Assembly: GCA_020725115.1 (NCBI GenBank)
Contig: DYFR01000021.1
Span: 1-64,000 of the forward strand
DNA: 64,000 nucleotides
Direction of reading: 5' to 3'
Source: Thiohalomonas denitrificans
Lineage (GTDB): Bacteria; Pseudomonadota; Gammaproteobacteria; Thiohalomonadales; Thiohalomonadaceae
In this document: positions 7,840-16,061 of the stretch, one piece after another
Position numbering within the stretch: the stretch's first letter is position 1
Layout of the letters: each line of letters begins with the position of its first letter
The notes under the pieces: generated by a model
Database searches by the model: none
What the model was told of the DNA's origin: nothing
Seen by the model: only the letters and a program-made list of their open reading frames with translations
Translations under genes and position numbers: made by a program

Positions 7840-10392
7840 CTAACCAAGCACCTCGCCCGGCCGTCCGAGGTAATAACCCTGTACATAGTCGACACCGGCC
7901 TCGCGCACGTGCGCCATCACCTCGGCGTCCTCGACGAATTCGGCAATGGTACGGATACCGAGATCGCGCGCCATGGCGGCCATGTGGCGCACAAACACCA
8001 GGTCGCGCTCGTCATGCATCAGGTTGATGATGAACTCGCCGTCGATCTTCACGTAGTCGATGGGGAAATGCTTGAGATAGTGGAAGGAGGAGAAACCGGA
8101 GCCGAAGTCGTCGATGGCGAACTGGAAACCGTGCGCCTTCAGCTCGCTGACAAAACTTTGCAGCAGGGCCAGGTTGCGCACCGTCTCGCGTTCGGTCAAC
8201 TCGAACACCACCTGCCCCGGGTTGATGCCGCTGCTCGCCACCAGACGCTCCACCGTGGGCACGAATTCGGCCAGGATCAGCGCCTTGGGCGACAGGTTGA
8301 CAAACAGCTTGCCCGTGTAGCCGGTGCGGCGTACCGCCTCGAAGGCGTGCTCCATCACCTGGTAGTCCAGCTTGTGCACCACACCCATGCGTTCGGCCAC
8401 GTCGATGTAGTCGCCGGCCACCGTCACCTCGCCTTTCTCACCCAGCATGCGGCTCAATACCTCGAAGGCGAAGGGCTCGCTGCCGGCGGTGGTGACGATG
8501 GGCTGGAAATAGGGCACGAAACGCTTTTCCTCCAGCGCCGCCAGGATGCTGAAGCTTTGCGCGCCGATGCCGCGGTAGATCTCGGCCACATCCTCATGGC
8601 CGGCGAGCAGCACGCGGTTCTTGCCCTCGCTCTTGGCGCGGTACATCAGATTGTCGGCGATGAGGAACAGGTCGCGCACCGCCTCGGCGTGATCCGGGCA
8701 CAGCGCGATGCCGATGGAGATGGTGACGCGCACCGCCTTGCCGTCGGGCGCCGTCAGGCTGAGCTGGGCGGTTTCCTCCACCAGGCGCTGCGCCGCGGTC
8801 CAGGCCTGGTTCTCCGGCGCGTCGGTAACCAGCACCACGAATTCGTCGCCGCCATAACGCGCTACCACGTCGCCCTGGCGGAACACCTGCTTGAGCAGGT
8901 TGGCGAAGGCCTGCAGGAAGGCGTCGCCGAAGGTGTGGCCGTAGGTATCGTTGACACCCTTGAAGTTGTCCACGTCGATCATCAGCAGACCGATGCGCTC
9001 TTCCTTGCGCTTGGTGCGATCCATTTCATATTCCAGCAATTCCCAGAAGGCGCGCTGGTTGTAGAGATGGGTAAGCGGGTCGCGCGTGGCGTAGTACTCC
9101 AGCTCCTTGGTGTATTTGTAGATGGCCTTCACCGAGCCGACCACGTTGAGCAGGGTGGAGAGGATACTCTCCATCACCAGCAGGCGCATCGGGTCCCGGC
9201 CCAGGCCGGCCTGCACGCCGATGCCGACAATGCCGCCGATCTTCGGCGTCTCCACGAACAGGCTCTTGCTCTGCAGTTCGATGTCGCTCTCGGACAGGTT
9301 CGGCATGTCGCGGCTGGCATCGGCGGTGTTGTGATTGACCTCCACCGAGGCCACGCCCTTGAAGTAAGGATGGCGCTGCAGCACCGCGCGCACACTGCGT
9401 TCCAGCACCTGGGTCATGTGCGGCGTGGGGCGGTTGCGCCAGAATATTTCCAGATCGAAGACTTCCTCTTCCACCTTGAACACGGAGAACAGCACATAGG
9501 CCTCCATTACCTTGTTGATTTCCAGCAACAGGTGATTGACGTATTCGTGCCAGTCGCGCACCACCTCGGAGGTGATGATGAAGCGCTCCAGCAGGCGGAT
9601 TTCGAACTCCAGCAGGTCCTTGTCCACGGCGAACTCGCGCAACCGTTCCACCAGGGCGCGCACCTCGGCCAGGATATCGTCCAGCTCGCGGAAGCCCACC
9701 TGCGAGTCGTCCATGGCGAAGTGCGCCAGGTCGGACACCTTGTTGACCTGGCCGACGCGGCCGCGCAACAGCTGCACCGAGTGATCGATGCGGCCATGGA
9801 TGAACATCGCCACCAGGAAGGCGCCCACCAACATCACCGGCACCACCAGCCACAGCGCCGCCATGAAGCCGGAGCGGGCCCGCTCCAGTACCGGTCGCAG
9901 ATCCTGGCGCAGGTCGATCACCCCCAGGGTGTCGCCCACCGTGGCATTACTGTGGCACCCCAGGCACTCCTGGCGCGCACGCAGCGGATAGACATGGCGC
10001 AGGCCGCTGTCGTCCTCGTATACCCCATTGCGACCGTCGCGGAAGGCCTGGCTGATGGCCGTGTCGGGCAGCGGCTGGTCGATGGTGCCGTACAGTGCAT
10101 CGACCAACTCGCCGCGGTAGATCTCCAGACTGTAGGGGGTATCGGTGAAACGGCCGCGCATGGCGGCGAGGAATTCTTCCAGTTCGGCACGGGTCCAGCC
10201 CTTGCGCATCACCTGGAACATGGCGTCGAAGGTCTGCCCCGCCAGCACACCGGACACCTCGCGCGCATCCTCGCGCACCGTGCGATCGTAAAGCGATGCC
10301 ACCACGGCGTAGGCCCCCGCAAACAACAGCAGGGAACCGGCCAGGGCGGCGAGCAGCATGAAGCCTTTGATGGTACGAAACAGGTGCCACAT
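7840..10392 (-). CDS. Membrane GGDEF-EAL protein with periplasmic c-type haem motif
   Basis: This 850-residue protein has a membrane helix at about 10-33, a periplasmic domain, a second helix at about 176-198, a long coiled/GAF-like region (about 255-440), GGDEF (440-595) and EAL (610-850). The periplasmic part ends with CLGCH at 143-147, the CxxCH attachment site for covalent haem, in a context resembling the Tll0287-like/DUF3365 family. It may sense redox state or a gas ligand. GGDEF (514-518) and an RxxD inhibitory site (505-508) are intact. The EAL signature reads FEVLSRM, while DDFGSG and AEFVED are kept. The C-terminus stops soon after GYYLGRP, close to the end of the EAL fold. Confidence 0.92.
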   Translation of the reverse strand: MWHLFRTIKGFMLLAALAGSLLLFAGAYAVVASLYDRTVREDAREVSGVLAGQTFDAMFQVMRKGWTRAELEEFLAAMRGRFTDTPYSLEIYRGELVDALYGTIDQPLPDTAISQAFRDGRNGVYEDDSGLRHVYPLRARQECLGCHSNATVGDTLGVIDLRQDLRPVLERARSGFMAALWLVVPVMLVGAFLVAMFIHGRIDHSVQLLRGRVGQVNKVSDLAHFAMDDSQVGFRELDDILAEVRALVERLREFAVDKDLLEFEIRLLERFIITSEVVRDWHEYVNHLLLEINKVMEAYVLFSVFKVEEEVFDLEIFWRNRPTPHMTQVLERSVRAVLQRHPYFKGVASVEVNHNTADASRDMPNLSESDIELQSKSLFVETPKIGGIVGIGVQAGLGRDPMRLLVMESILSTLLNVVGSVKAIYKYTKELEYYATRDPLTHLYNQRAFWELLEYEMDRTKRKEERIGLLMIDVDNFKGVNDTYGHTFGDAFLQAFANLLKQVFRQGDVVARYGGDEFVVLVTDAPENQAWTAAQRLVEETAQLSLTAPDGKAVRVTISIGIALCPDHAEAVRDLFLIADNLMYRAKSEGKNRVLLAGHEDVAEIYRGIGAQSFSILAALEEKRFVPYFQPIVTTAGSEPFAFEVLSRMLGEKGEVTVAGDYIDVAERMGVVHKLDYQVMEHAFEAVRRTGYTGKLFVNLSPKALILAEFVPTVERLVASSGINPGQVVFELTERETVRNLALLQSFVSELKAHGFQFAIDDFGSGFSSFHYLKHFPIDYVKIDGEFIINLMHDERDLVFVRHMAAMARDLGIRTIAEFVEDAEVMAHVREAGVDYVQGYYLGRPGEVLG

Positions 10393-10563
10393 GACGATGG
10401 CCTTTAGTTATTTTTATGGAAAACCGGCAGCGGGACGATGACTCAGCTCTCCCCCAAACCTGTGGCGGCAACTATCACATACCCGCCATATACCCAGATA
10501 TTGGGATATTCCTTATCGGTAAGAGTAGCTTAGTAAAACGGTAAAGAAAGTGGCGGGACACCA

Positions 10564-10691
10564 GTGACAAGTGACAAGTGACAAGTGACAAGTGACAAGT
10601 GACAAGTGACAAGCAAAGAAGGTTTGGCTTTTTCTTGCAACTTGCAACTTGCAACTTGTCACTTGCAACTCACATGTCACTTGTCACTCAC
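10564..10691. repeat. Heptamer tandem array with inverted partner (locus B)
   Basis: Seven perfect copies of GTGACAA occupy 10564-10612. At 10634-10691 follow complementary-type heptamers (TTGCAAC three times, then TTGTCAC variants), so the arms could form a long hairpin. The right arm overlaps the last codons and the stop codon of cobT (stop at 10677-10679). The rest of the spacer 10393-10563 holds no gene. Confidence 0.9.
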
Positions 10692-11726
10692 ACCGGCCTC
10701 GGCGAACGTCGCCATCTCGCCGTGCAGGCGACAGGCCAGCTGCAACAGTGGCAACGCCAGCGCCGCGCCGCTACCCTCGCCCAGGCGCATGCCCAGACTG
10801 AGCAGCGGATGCGCTTCCAGCGCCGCCAGCAGGCGGCCGTGGCCACGTTCGGCGGAGTGATGGGAAAACAGCAGCCACGGACGTACGGAAGGATTGATCT
10901 GCACCGCCATCAGTGCGGCGGCGGTGGTGATGAAACCATCCACCAGCACCGGCACACCGGCCTGGGCGGCGGCGATGCAGGCACTGCTGAGCGCGGCGAT
11001 TTCGAAGCCGCCCACGCAGCGCAGGATGTCCAGCGGCTGCTCCAGATCATCGCGGTGCAGCGCCAGGGCGCGCCGCACCACCTCGGCCTTGTGGCCGATG
11101 CCGGCCGCGTCGAGCCCGGTGCCGGCGCCGGCCACCAGGGCCGGATCCAGGTGCAGCACGGCACAGGCCACGGCAGTGGCCACCGTGGTGTTGGCGATGC
11201 CCATCTCGCCGCCGATGAACAGATCCATGCCGTCGGCCACAGCCCGCTCGATGGCCTCACGCCCGGCCTCCAGGGCGATGTGCAGTTGTTCCGCGCTCAT
11301 CGCCGGATGACGGCAGAAGTTGGCGCTACCGTTGCCGGCGCGCCGGCTTACCACGCCGGGCAGCGGCTCGACCTCGCCGGCCGCCCCCACGTCCACCACC
11401 TCCAGCGTGGCATTCAGATGACGCGCCAGTACGCTGATGGCCGCGCCGCCGCGGGCGAAATTGCGGATCATCTCCACCGTCACCGCCTGCGGAAAGGCCG
11501 ACACCCCCTCGGCAGCCACGCCGTGATCGGCGGCAAACACCACGATGCGCACCCGATCCAGTTGCGGCCGCTCGCGCCGCTGCAAGCCCGCCAGCTCGAC
11601 CGCCAGTTCCTCCAGCCGTCCCAGCGCACCGGGCGGCTTGGTCAACACCCCCTGTCGCGCCTGGGCGGCGGTGATGGCGGTCTCATCGGGCGCAGAAACG
11701 GGCTGGTGCAACCAGGCAGCAGACAT
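10677..11726 (-). CDS. cobT: Nicotinate-nucleotide--dimethylbenzimidazole phosphoribosyltransferase
   Basis: CobT transfers the phosphoribosyl group of nicotinate mononucleotide to 5,6-dimethylbenzimidazole, giving alpha-ribazole phosphate for the lower ligand of cobalamin. The protein of about 349 residues matches the family along its length: the [10 protein letters not shown] motif near the N-terminus, [15 protein letters not shown], and GEMGIANTT in the centre. The start at 11726 has AAGGA eight bases upstream; an upstream in-frame start runs into spacer sequence. It lies downstream of cobU on the same strand. The last codons and stop lie inside heptamer repeat DNA, so the C-terminal tail may be recently altered. 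Confidence 0.96.
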   Translation of the reverse strand: MSAAWLHQPVSAPDETAITAAQARQGVLTKPPGALGRLEELAVELAGLQRRERPQLDRVRIVVFAADHGVAAEGVSAFPQAVTVEMIRNFARGGAAISVLARHLNATLEVVDVGAAGEVEPLPGVVSRRAGNGSANFCRHPAMSAEQLHIALEAGREAIERAVADGMDLFIGGEMGIANTTVATAVACAVLHLDPALVAGAGTGLDAAGIGHKAEVVRRALALHRDDLEQPLDILRCVGGFEIAALSSACIAAAQAGVPVLVDGFITTAAALMAVQINPSVRPWLLFSHHSAERGHGRLLAALEAHPLLSLGMRLGEGSGAALALPLLQLACRLHGEMATFAEAGVSDK

Positions 11727-11855
11727 TGACGTAATCCTTGTATGGAAATTATCGAAGGGGCGCATTTTCACCCAAACGGGCGCCAATGCAAAAGATTTGG
11801 ATCAAGAGTTCCTTCCCTTGCATCTTTCCTCTTGTATCTTTTCTCTGCGTTCAGT

Positions 11856-11915
11856 GGTGGATGCGCTGCGCTTATCCCCCTGCATCTTCTCTGTGTCTCC
11901 GCGTCTCTGCGGCAG
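11856..11915. repeat. Two dispersed repeat fragments between cobU and cobT
   Basis: Positions 11856-11877 are the exact reverse complement of 21951-21972, a 22-base sequence containing GATAAGCGCAGCGCATCC. At about 11889-11915 lies a single CGCAGAG-type arm (complement of GCAGAGACGCGGAGACA) related to the paired arms at 16981-17103 and 40092-40549. The cobU-cobT spacer (11727-11928) thus seems built from repeats, with no gene or clear regulatory RNA. Confidence 0.75.
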
Positions 11916-11928
11916 GTGTTGCCTTCAG

Positions 11929-12435
11929 TCACTTCAGCGCCAGCGGCAGACCCGCCACCACCAGGGTGACGCGGTCGCACAGTTCCGCCAGGCGCTGGTG
12001 CAGGCGGCCCGCCTCGTCACGGAAACGGCGCGCCAGGGGATGATCGGGGACGATGCCCCAGCCCACTTCGTTGCTGACCAGCAGGATTTCGCCGGGCAGG
12101 GCGGGCAGGGTGGCATACAAGGCATCGAGTTCCTGCTGCATGCACGGCGCCTCTGCCGCCAGCAGATTGCTGAGCCACAGGGTAAGACAGTCGACCAGCA
12201 GACAGTGATCGGCGGCAGCGTGGGCGCGCAGCGCCTGCGCCAGTGCCAGCGGTTCCTCCACCAGCAACCATTCACCAGGGCGCTGCGCGCGATGATGGGC
12301 AATACGCGCCGCCATCTCCGCGTCCAGCGCCTCGGCAGTGGCGATGTACACCACGGTGCGACCGGATTGCTCCGCCAATTGTTCCGCGTGGCGACTCTTG
12401 CCCGAACGGGCGCCGCCGAGGATGAGGGATATCAT
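11929..12435 (-). CDS. cobU: Adenosylcobinamide kinase / guanylyltransferase
   Basis: CobU phosphorylates adenosylcobinamide and then attaches GMP to give adenosylcobinamide-GDP, the partner substrate for joining to alpha-ribazole. The 168-residue protein begins with the nucleotide-binding P-loop GGARSGKS at 7-14 and has the family motifs VDCLTLWLSNLL and VSNEVGWGIVP. It matches the family's usual length. It sits between ampE and cobT on the same strand; the cobalamin synthase gene cobS that normally completes this set is not in the window. Confidence 0.96.
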   Translation of the reverse strand: MISLILGGARSGKSRHAEQLAEQSGRTVVYIATAEALDAEMAARIAHHRAQRPGEWLLVEEPLALAQALRAHAAADHCLLVDCLTLWLSNLLAAEAPCMQQELDALYATLPALPGEILLVSNEVGWGIVPDHPLARRFRDEAGRLHQRLAELCDRVTLVVAGLPLALK

Positions 12436-12480
12436 GCTAAGACAACAGGGTGAAACCCGGCCTTCTTTCTGCCGGCAAGA

Positions 12481-13344
12481 TCAGGCGGCCCAGCCGGCGA
12501 GGGTGAAGACGGCCAGCAGCGCCAGCCACACCAGGGCCGCGCGGCGGATCAGGGCCAGGGTCTCACGGATATAGCTGTCCTCCTCGGCCAGATCCAGCGG
12601 TACATCCTCATCCTCCACTGGCTGGTAGCGCAGGGCACCGAAGCCGCTGGCGATGAGAATGAAGCGGCTGTCCTCCAGCCACTTGGGTGCCTCTTCGCGC
12701 CAGTAATGCATGGCATCGACGAAGCTGCCGCTGAGGGCATAGCCGAGGGCGGTGAGACGGGCCGGCAGCCAGGCCAGGATATGGTGCATACGCTGCGCCG
12801 CAGCGGTAAAGGCGGACTGTTCGGTCTCGGCCCCGCGCCGCAGGCGGCAGGACAGGCGATACAGCAGTGCGCCCACCGGACCGAGCAGGATGAACCAGAA
12901 GATCACACCGAGAAAGCGCTCGTTGGCCTCCACCAGCATGGTCTCCAGCATGGCACGGGTCAGTTTGCGCGAGCTCTCCACCTGCGCGCTGCCCAGCAGA
13001 TCGCCGGCATGGAGAAAGGCCGACTCCTCGTCGCCGCGTTCGCGGGCATCGAGAAAGGCCTCGACCTCCGCCTCCAGATCGCGCGGGCCAAAGCTGTACA
13101 GCAACACCAGCACGGCGAACAGGAAGAACAGCGGCCAGCCGAGGGCATTGAACAATGCGCCCAGCAACAGCACGGCCACCACCGGCACCAGCAGCACGGC
13201 CGCCACCCCGGCGGAGCCATCGGCCCAGGGCTGGCGCCGGATCCGGGTGAGCAGGACATCGAACCAGCCGAAGCGGCGCATCTCCTCCAGTGAGCCGAGG
13301 AAGCGTTCGAGCAGGATGCTGAGCAATATTGCGATCAGAGTCAT
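12481..13344 (-). CDS. ampE: AmpE-like inner-membrane protein
   Basis: This 287-residue polytopic membrane protein resembles AmpE, a relative of the CobD/CbiB superfamily linked to ampD in gammaproteobacteria. Hydrophobic segments lie near residues 45-85, 160-180 and at the C-terminal end. The family motif LYSFGPRDLEAEVEAFLDA lies near residue 85, and a small-residue-rich stretch with FVDAMHYWREEAP is near residue 210. In enterobacteria AmpE is proposed as a membrane sensor in beta-lactamase regulation; its exact role is unsettled. Here a Usp gene separates it from ampD. Confidence 0.85.
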   Translation of the reverse strand: MTLIAILLSILLERFLGSLEEMRRFGWFDVLLTRIRRQPWADGSAGVAAVLLVPVVAVLLLGALFNALGWPLFFLFAVLVLLYSFGPRDLEAEVEAFLDARERGDEESAFLHAGDLLGSAQVESSRKLTRAMLETMLVEANERFLGVIFWFILLGPVGALLYRLSCRLRRGAETEQSAFTAAAQRMHHILAWLPARLTALGYALSGSFVDAMHYWREEAPKWLEDSRFILIASGFGALRYQPVEDEDVPLDLAEEDSYIRETLALIRRAALVWLALLAVFTLAGWAA

Positions 13345-13380
13345 GACGCTAGTTTCGAGTTTCGGGCCGTGAGTTGCAAG

Positions 13381-14334
13381 CTATAGCATCACCGGAGAGA
13401 CAAATCCGGGCGGCTTGAGCGCCAGCACGGCGCATTCGACCTTGTGCAATATCGTCTCCGCCGTGTTGCCGATGAGCAGGCCGGGGATGCCGCTGCGACC
13501 CAGGGTACCCATGACGATGAGATCGGCAGCCAGTTCATGAGCCAGAAGCGGCACCTCCTTGCCCGCATTGCCGCGCGGCAGGTACAGGCGCGGCTTGAGA
13601 TAATCCATCGCCTCCTGGCCGATCCAGCCGGCCGCCGATGCCATCAGTTCGTTCAGCCACAGCTCATGCCGTTGCCGCTCCAGCCCCACATATTCGGCGA
13701 TGTTCGTCTCGCTCGAACTGGAACCCCATACCCGCAACACGTTCTCCGCCGCCGCTTCCCACACGTGTACCACATGCAGCTCGGCAGACTCTGCCAGCGC
13801 CTGCGCCGCGGCCAGCGTCAGGATCTGGCGATTGAGCGCCTGTGCCGTATCGTCCGGCCTGGACGGATCGAAATCCACTGCTGCCAGGATGCGCCGGTAC
13901 GGTACGCGTCCGCCCTCCTTCAACAGCCACACCGGCACCGGACACTTGCGCAGCAGGTGCATGTCGCTGCTGCCGAACAGCAGAGCCTTGAGATCGGTGT
14001 CGGCCATGGCAGGCTTCAGCACCAGGTCATAACCATGGCGCAATACCTCGTGAATCACCTCCAGATAACCACGCCCGAAGGCAAGCTTCACCTGCGGCGA
14101 CATCTCTCCGCCGATGCCCTGCAGCAACGCAGTCACATGGTCGGTAAAACGCTGCCGCAGCGCCTGTTCCACCGTCGCCGGCACGATGCCCGCCACCGCC
14201 GGCACCGGTTCCAGCACCGTCAGTACGGTGAGCCGCGCCTGGTTGTTCTGCGCCAGCGCCACGGCGCGTTCCAGCACCCAGCGCTGTTCCGCCTCCGCAT
14301 CGATCACACACAGGATGTTCTTGAACCGCTGCAT
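13381..14334 (-). CDS. Tandem universal stress protein (UspE-like)
   Basis: This cytoplasmic protein of 317 residues is made of two Usp domains (about 1-145 and 150-312). The second ends with the nucleotide-binding signature VMGTLGRSGIPGLLIGNTAETIL. Tandem Usp proteins such as E. coli UspE respond to stress and may bind ATP; no enzymatic role can be read from the sequence. It lies between ampD and ampE, 36-39 bases from each, so it is probably part of their transcript. Confidence 0.9.
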   Translation of the reverse strand: MQRFKNILCVIDAEAEQRWVLERAVALAQNNQARLTVLTVLEPVPAVAGIVPATVEQALRQRFTDHVTALLQGIGGEMSPQVKLAFGRGYLEVIHEVLRHGYDLVLKPAMADTDLKALLFGSSDMHLLRKCPVPVWLLKEGGRVPYRRILAAVDFDPSRPDDTAQALNRQILTLAAAQALAESAELHVVHVWEAAAENVLRVWGSSSSETNIAEYVGLERQRHELWLNELMASAAGWIGQEAMDYLKPRLYLPRGNAGKEVPLLAHELAADLIVMGTLGRSGIPGLLIGNTAETILHKVECAVLALKPPGFVSPVML

Positions 14335-14373
14335 GGCTTGCTCCTCAATGCATCTTGTCGTTCTTGGCCGGCA

Positions 14374-14949
14374 TCACGCCAGGACATTGCCATCCTCTTC
14401 CAGCGCAGCGTATAGCCGCGGCCAGTCGAAACACGGGCCGGGATCGGTCTTGCGTCCCGGCGCAATGTCGCTGTGGCCGGCGATCTGCCCGAACGCCAGC
14501 GACGGATAGGCGGCGCGCAGGGCGGCGATGACGGCGCCCAGCCGCTGGTATTGCACCGGCTCGTAGGGCAGATCGTCGCTGCCCTCCAGCTCGATGCCGA
14601 TGGAAAAATCGTTGCAGCATTCACGGCCGCAATGGGACGACACGCCGGCATGCCAGGCGCGCCGGTGGAACGGCACGTACTGCACCAGCTCACCGTCGCG
14701 GCGGATCAGCAGGTGTGACGACACCCGCAACTGATGGATGTCCTGAAAATAGGGATGGGCCGCCGGGTCGAGGGTATTGGTGAACAGTGCATCGATCCAC
14801 GGGCCGCCGAACTCACCCGGCGGCAGGCTGATGCCGTGGATGACGATCAGGTCGGGCTGCACCTCCGCGGGCCGTTCGTCGCAATTGGGCGAAGGCTGCT
14901 GGCGCGCCTCCAGCAACAGGCCGCCGGCAGCGTCGACATGCAGGCTCAC
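14374..14949 (-). CDS. ampD: 1,6-anhydro-N-acetylmuramyl-L-alanine amidase
   Basis: AmpD is the cytoplasmic zinc amidase that cleaves the peptide from anhydro-muropeptides during cell-wall recycling; its loss induces AmpC beta-lactamase in many gammaproteobacteria. The 191-residue protein has His38 (VIHGIS), Glu120 (IGIELEG), His159 (AGHSDI) and the C-terminal GRKTDPGPCFDW block with Lys167 and Asp169, which cover zinc ligands and catalytic residues. Its start overlaps the stop of the thioredoxin-like gene by four bases, so translation is probably coupled. Confidence 0.96.
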   Translation of the reverse strand: MSLHVDAAGGLLLEARQQPSPNCDERPAEVQPDLIVIHGISLPPGEFGGPWIDALFTNTLDPAAHPYFQDIHQLRVSSHLLIRRDGELVQYVPFHRRAWHAGVSSHCGRECCNDFSIGIELEGSDDLPYEPVQYQRLGAVIAALRAAYPSLAFGQIAGHSDIAPGRKTDPGPCFDWPRLYAALEEDGNVLA

Positions 14950-15287
14950 GGCGCCTCCTCGGCCGGCCGGGCCAGGGCGGCATCGATGGCTGCGCGCAAC
15001 CGCTCGGCGGCGGCCTCGCTGTGCAGCTCGCAGTGATAATCGCCGTCGCGGAACAGAAACATCGCCGGCAGGTGGAACACGCCGAACTCGCGGGTCAGCG
15101 CCATGTCACGTTCGGCATCCACCTCGAACAGGTGGATATCGGCAAACATGTCATGCCGCTCGTGCACTACCTGCTTCAGGCGCTTGCAGGCACCGCAGGC
15201 CGGCCCGGTGAACAGCACCAGACTGATGCCCGGCGTCGCCGCCAGGTGGTGATGGAACTCACCGGCCAGGGATTTCAGAACCGGCAT
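14946..15287 (-). CDS. Thioredoxin-fold protein with CGAC active site
   Basis: This 113-residue protein has a thioredoxin fold with the redox pair Cys31-Gly-Ala-Cys34 (GPACGACKRLK) and the cis-proline region FHLPAMFLF. There is no signal peptide, so it should act in the cytoplasm. It overlaps the upstream CBS gene by 13 bases and the downstream ampD by four, implying one transcript. The active site CGAC differs from classical CGPC, so the redox potential may differ. A specific substrate cannot be named. Confidence 0.9.
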   Translation of the reverse strand: MPVLKSLAGEFHHHLAATPGISLVLFTGPACGACKRLKQVVHERHDMFADIHLFEVDAERDMALTREFGVFHLPAMFLFRDGDYHCELHSEAAAERLRAAIDAALARPAEEAP

Positions 15288-15676
15288 AGACCGCCCAGCA
15301 CCATGTCGGTGAAGCTGACGATGCCGATCACCTTGCCGTTCTCGATCACCGGCGCACGGGTGAGGTCGAAGCGGGTGAACAGGCGCGCGCAGTAGCGGAT
15401 ATCCATCTGCGGGTCCACCGAGATCACCGGCTTGGCCGTCACCTCATACACATTGACCCGCTCCGGCGCACGGTCCTGTCCCAGCACATGGCGGGCGATG
15501 TCGGACACCAGCAACATGCCGTACTCGTCGTCTTCGTGCCGCTTGTTGACGATCAGGCACTCGGCGTTGACCTTGCACATCAGGGCCAGGGCCTCGCTCA
15601 CCGTCACCATGCCGTCCACCGTCTCGAAGCGGGTGGTCATCACATCACGCACCCGCACTATGCTGCGCTCGCTCAT
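15275..15676 (-). CDS. Two-CBS-domain (Bateman) protein
   Basis: This soluble 133-residue protein consists of a single Bateman module: CBS1 at about 8-65 (VRDVMTTRFETVDG) and CBS2 at about 75-133 (APVIENGKVIGIVSFTDM). Such modules bind adenine nucleotides and sense energy state. It overlaps the P-II-like gene by four bases and the thioredoxin-like gene by 13, so all three are probably co-translated. Together with the P-II-like protein it may form the ligand-sensing part of the neighbouring DUF1538 membrane module (inference from position). Confidence 0.92.
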   Translation of the reverse strand: MSERSIVRVRDVMTTRFETVDGMVTVSEALALMCKVNAECLIVNKRHEDDEYGMLLVSDIARHVLGQDRAPERVNVYEVTAKPVISVDPQMDIRYCARLFTRFDLTRAPVIENGKVIGIVSFTDMVLGGLCRF

Positions 15677-16023
15677 AGCTCGTCCTCCACTACCGGGGTC
15701 AGTTTCTGTACCTGCTGGGCCACGCCCACGGCATCCTCCACATCGAGCTGGAAGGCGATGCCGGTACCGGGTGTGGCATCAAACTGCCCCACCGCGGCGA
15801 TCTTCTCCAGTATCTTGCGCGCCAGGTGTTCCTCCACCAGGAACAGCACCATGTCGCGTTGTGTCTCCAGGCTCAGGCCGAAGAAGCTCTTGGCCTGCTT
15901 CAAGCCCTCGCCGCGCGCCTGATTCAGCACCGTGGCGCCGGTGGCGCCGGCCTCGCGCGCGGCCTTGAGCACGGCATCGGTCTTGTCGTCCTCCACCAGC
16001 GCAATCAACAGTTTGAAGTGCAT
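15673..16023 (-). CDS. P-II-like signalling protein
   Basis: This 116-residue protein has the P-II ferredoxin-like fold: N-terminal FKLLIALVEDDKTDAVLKAA, a T-loop region around residues 36-50, and a C-terminal PGTGIAF strand. Classical P-II proteins bind ATP/ADP and 2-oxoglutarate and regulate transporters by direct contact. The typical uridylylated-tyrosine context is not present, so this is a divergent P-II-like member. The start is fixed by GAGGAGG six bases before the ATG at 16023. It lies between a DUF1538 gene and a CBS gene, suggesting control of that membrane protein. Confidence 0.8.
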   Translation of the reverse strand: MHFKLLIALVEDDKTDAVLKAAREAGATGATVLNQARGEGLKQAKSFFGLSLETQRDMVLFLVEEHLARKILEKIAAVGQFDATPGTGIAFQLDVEDAVGVAQQVQKLTPVVEDEL

Positions 16024-16061
16024 GGTCGTCCTCCTCGGTAAATGAACCTTAAAGCAGCTGA

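Noticed and set aside
7822-10407. Long open frame on the plus strand opposite the haem GGDEF-EAL gene
   Set aside because: It mirrors the GC-rich codon pattern of the real gene, is His/Gln-rich without domains, and has no ribosome-binding site. The same applies to the plus-strand frames opposite 1299-3686 and 17777-19663 and the minus-strand frame over 20626-22566.
11727-11928. Cobalamin riboswitch before cobT
   Set aside because: No B12-box-like sequence was recognised; the spacer is made of dispersed repeats.
12481-13344. Cobalamin synthase-pathway CobD/CbiB assignment because of neighbouring cobU
   Set aside because: The GPRDLEAEVEAF motif and length (287) fit AmpE, and ampD is close by; the CobD family is longer with different motifs.
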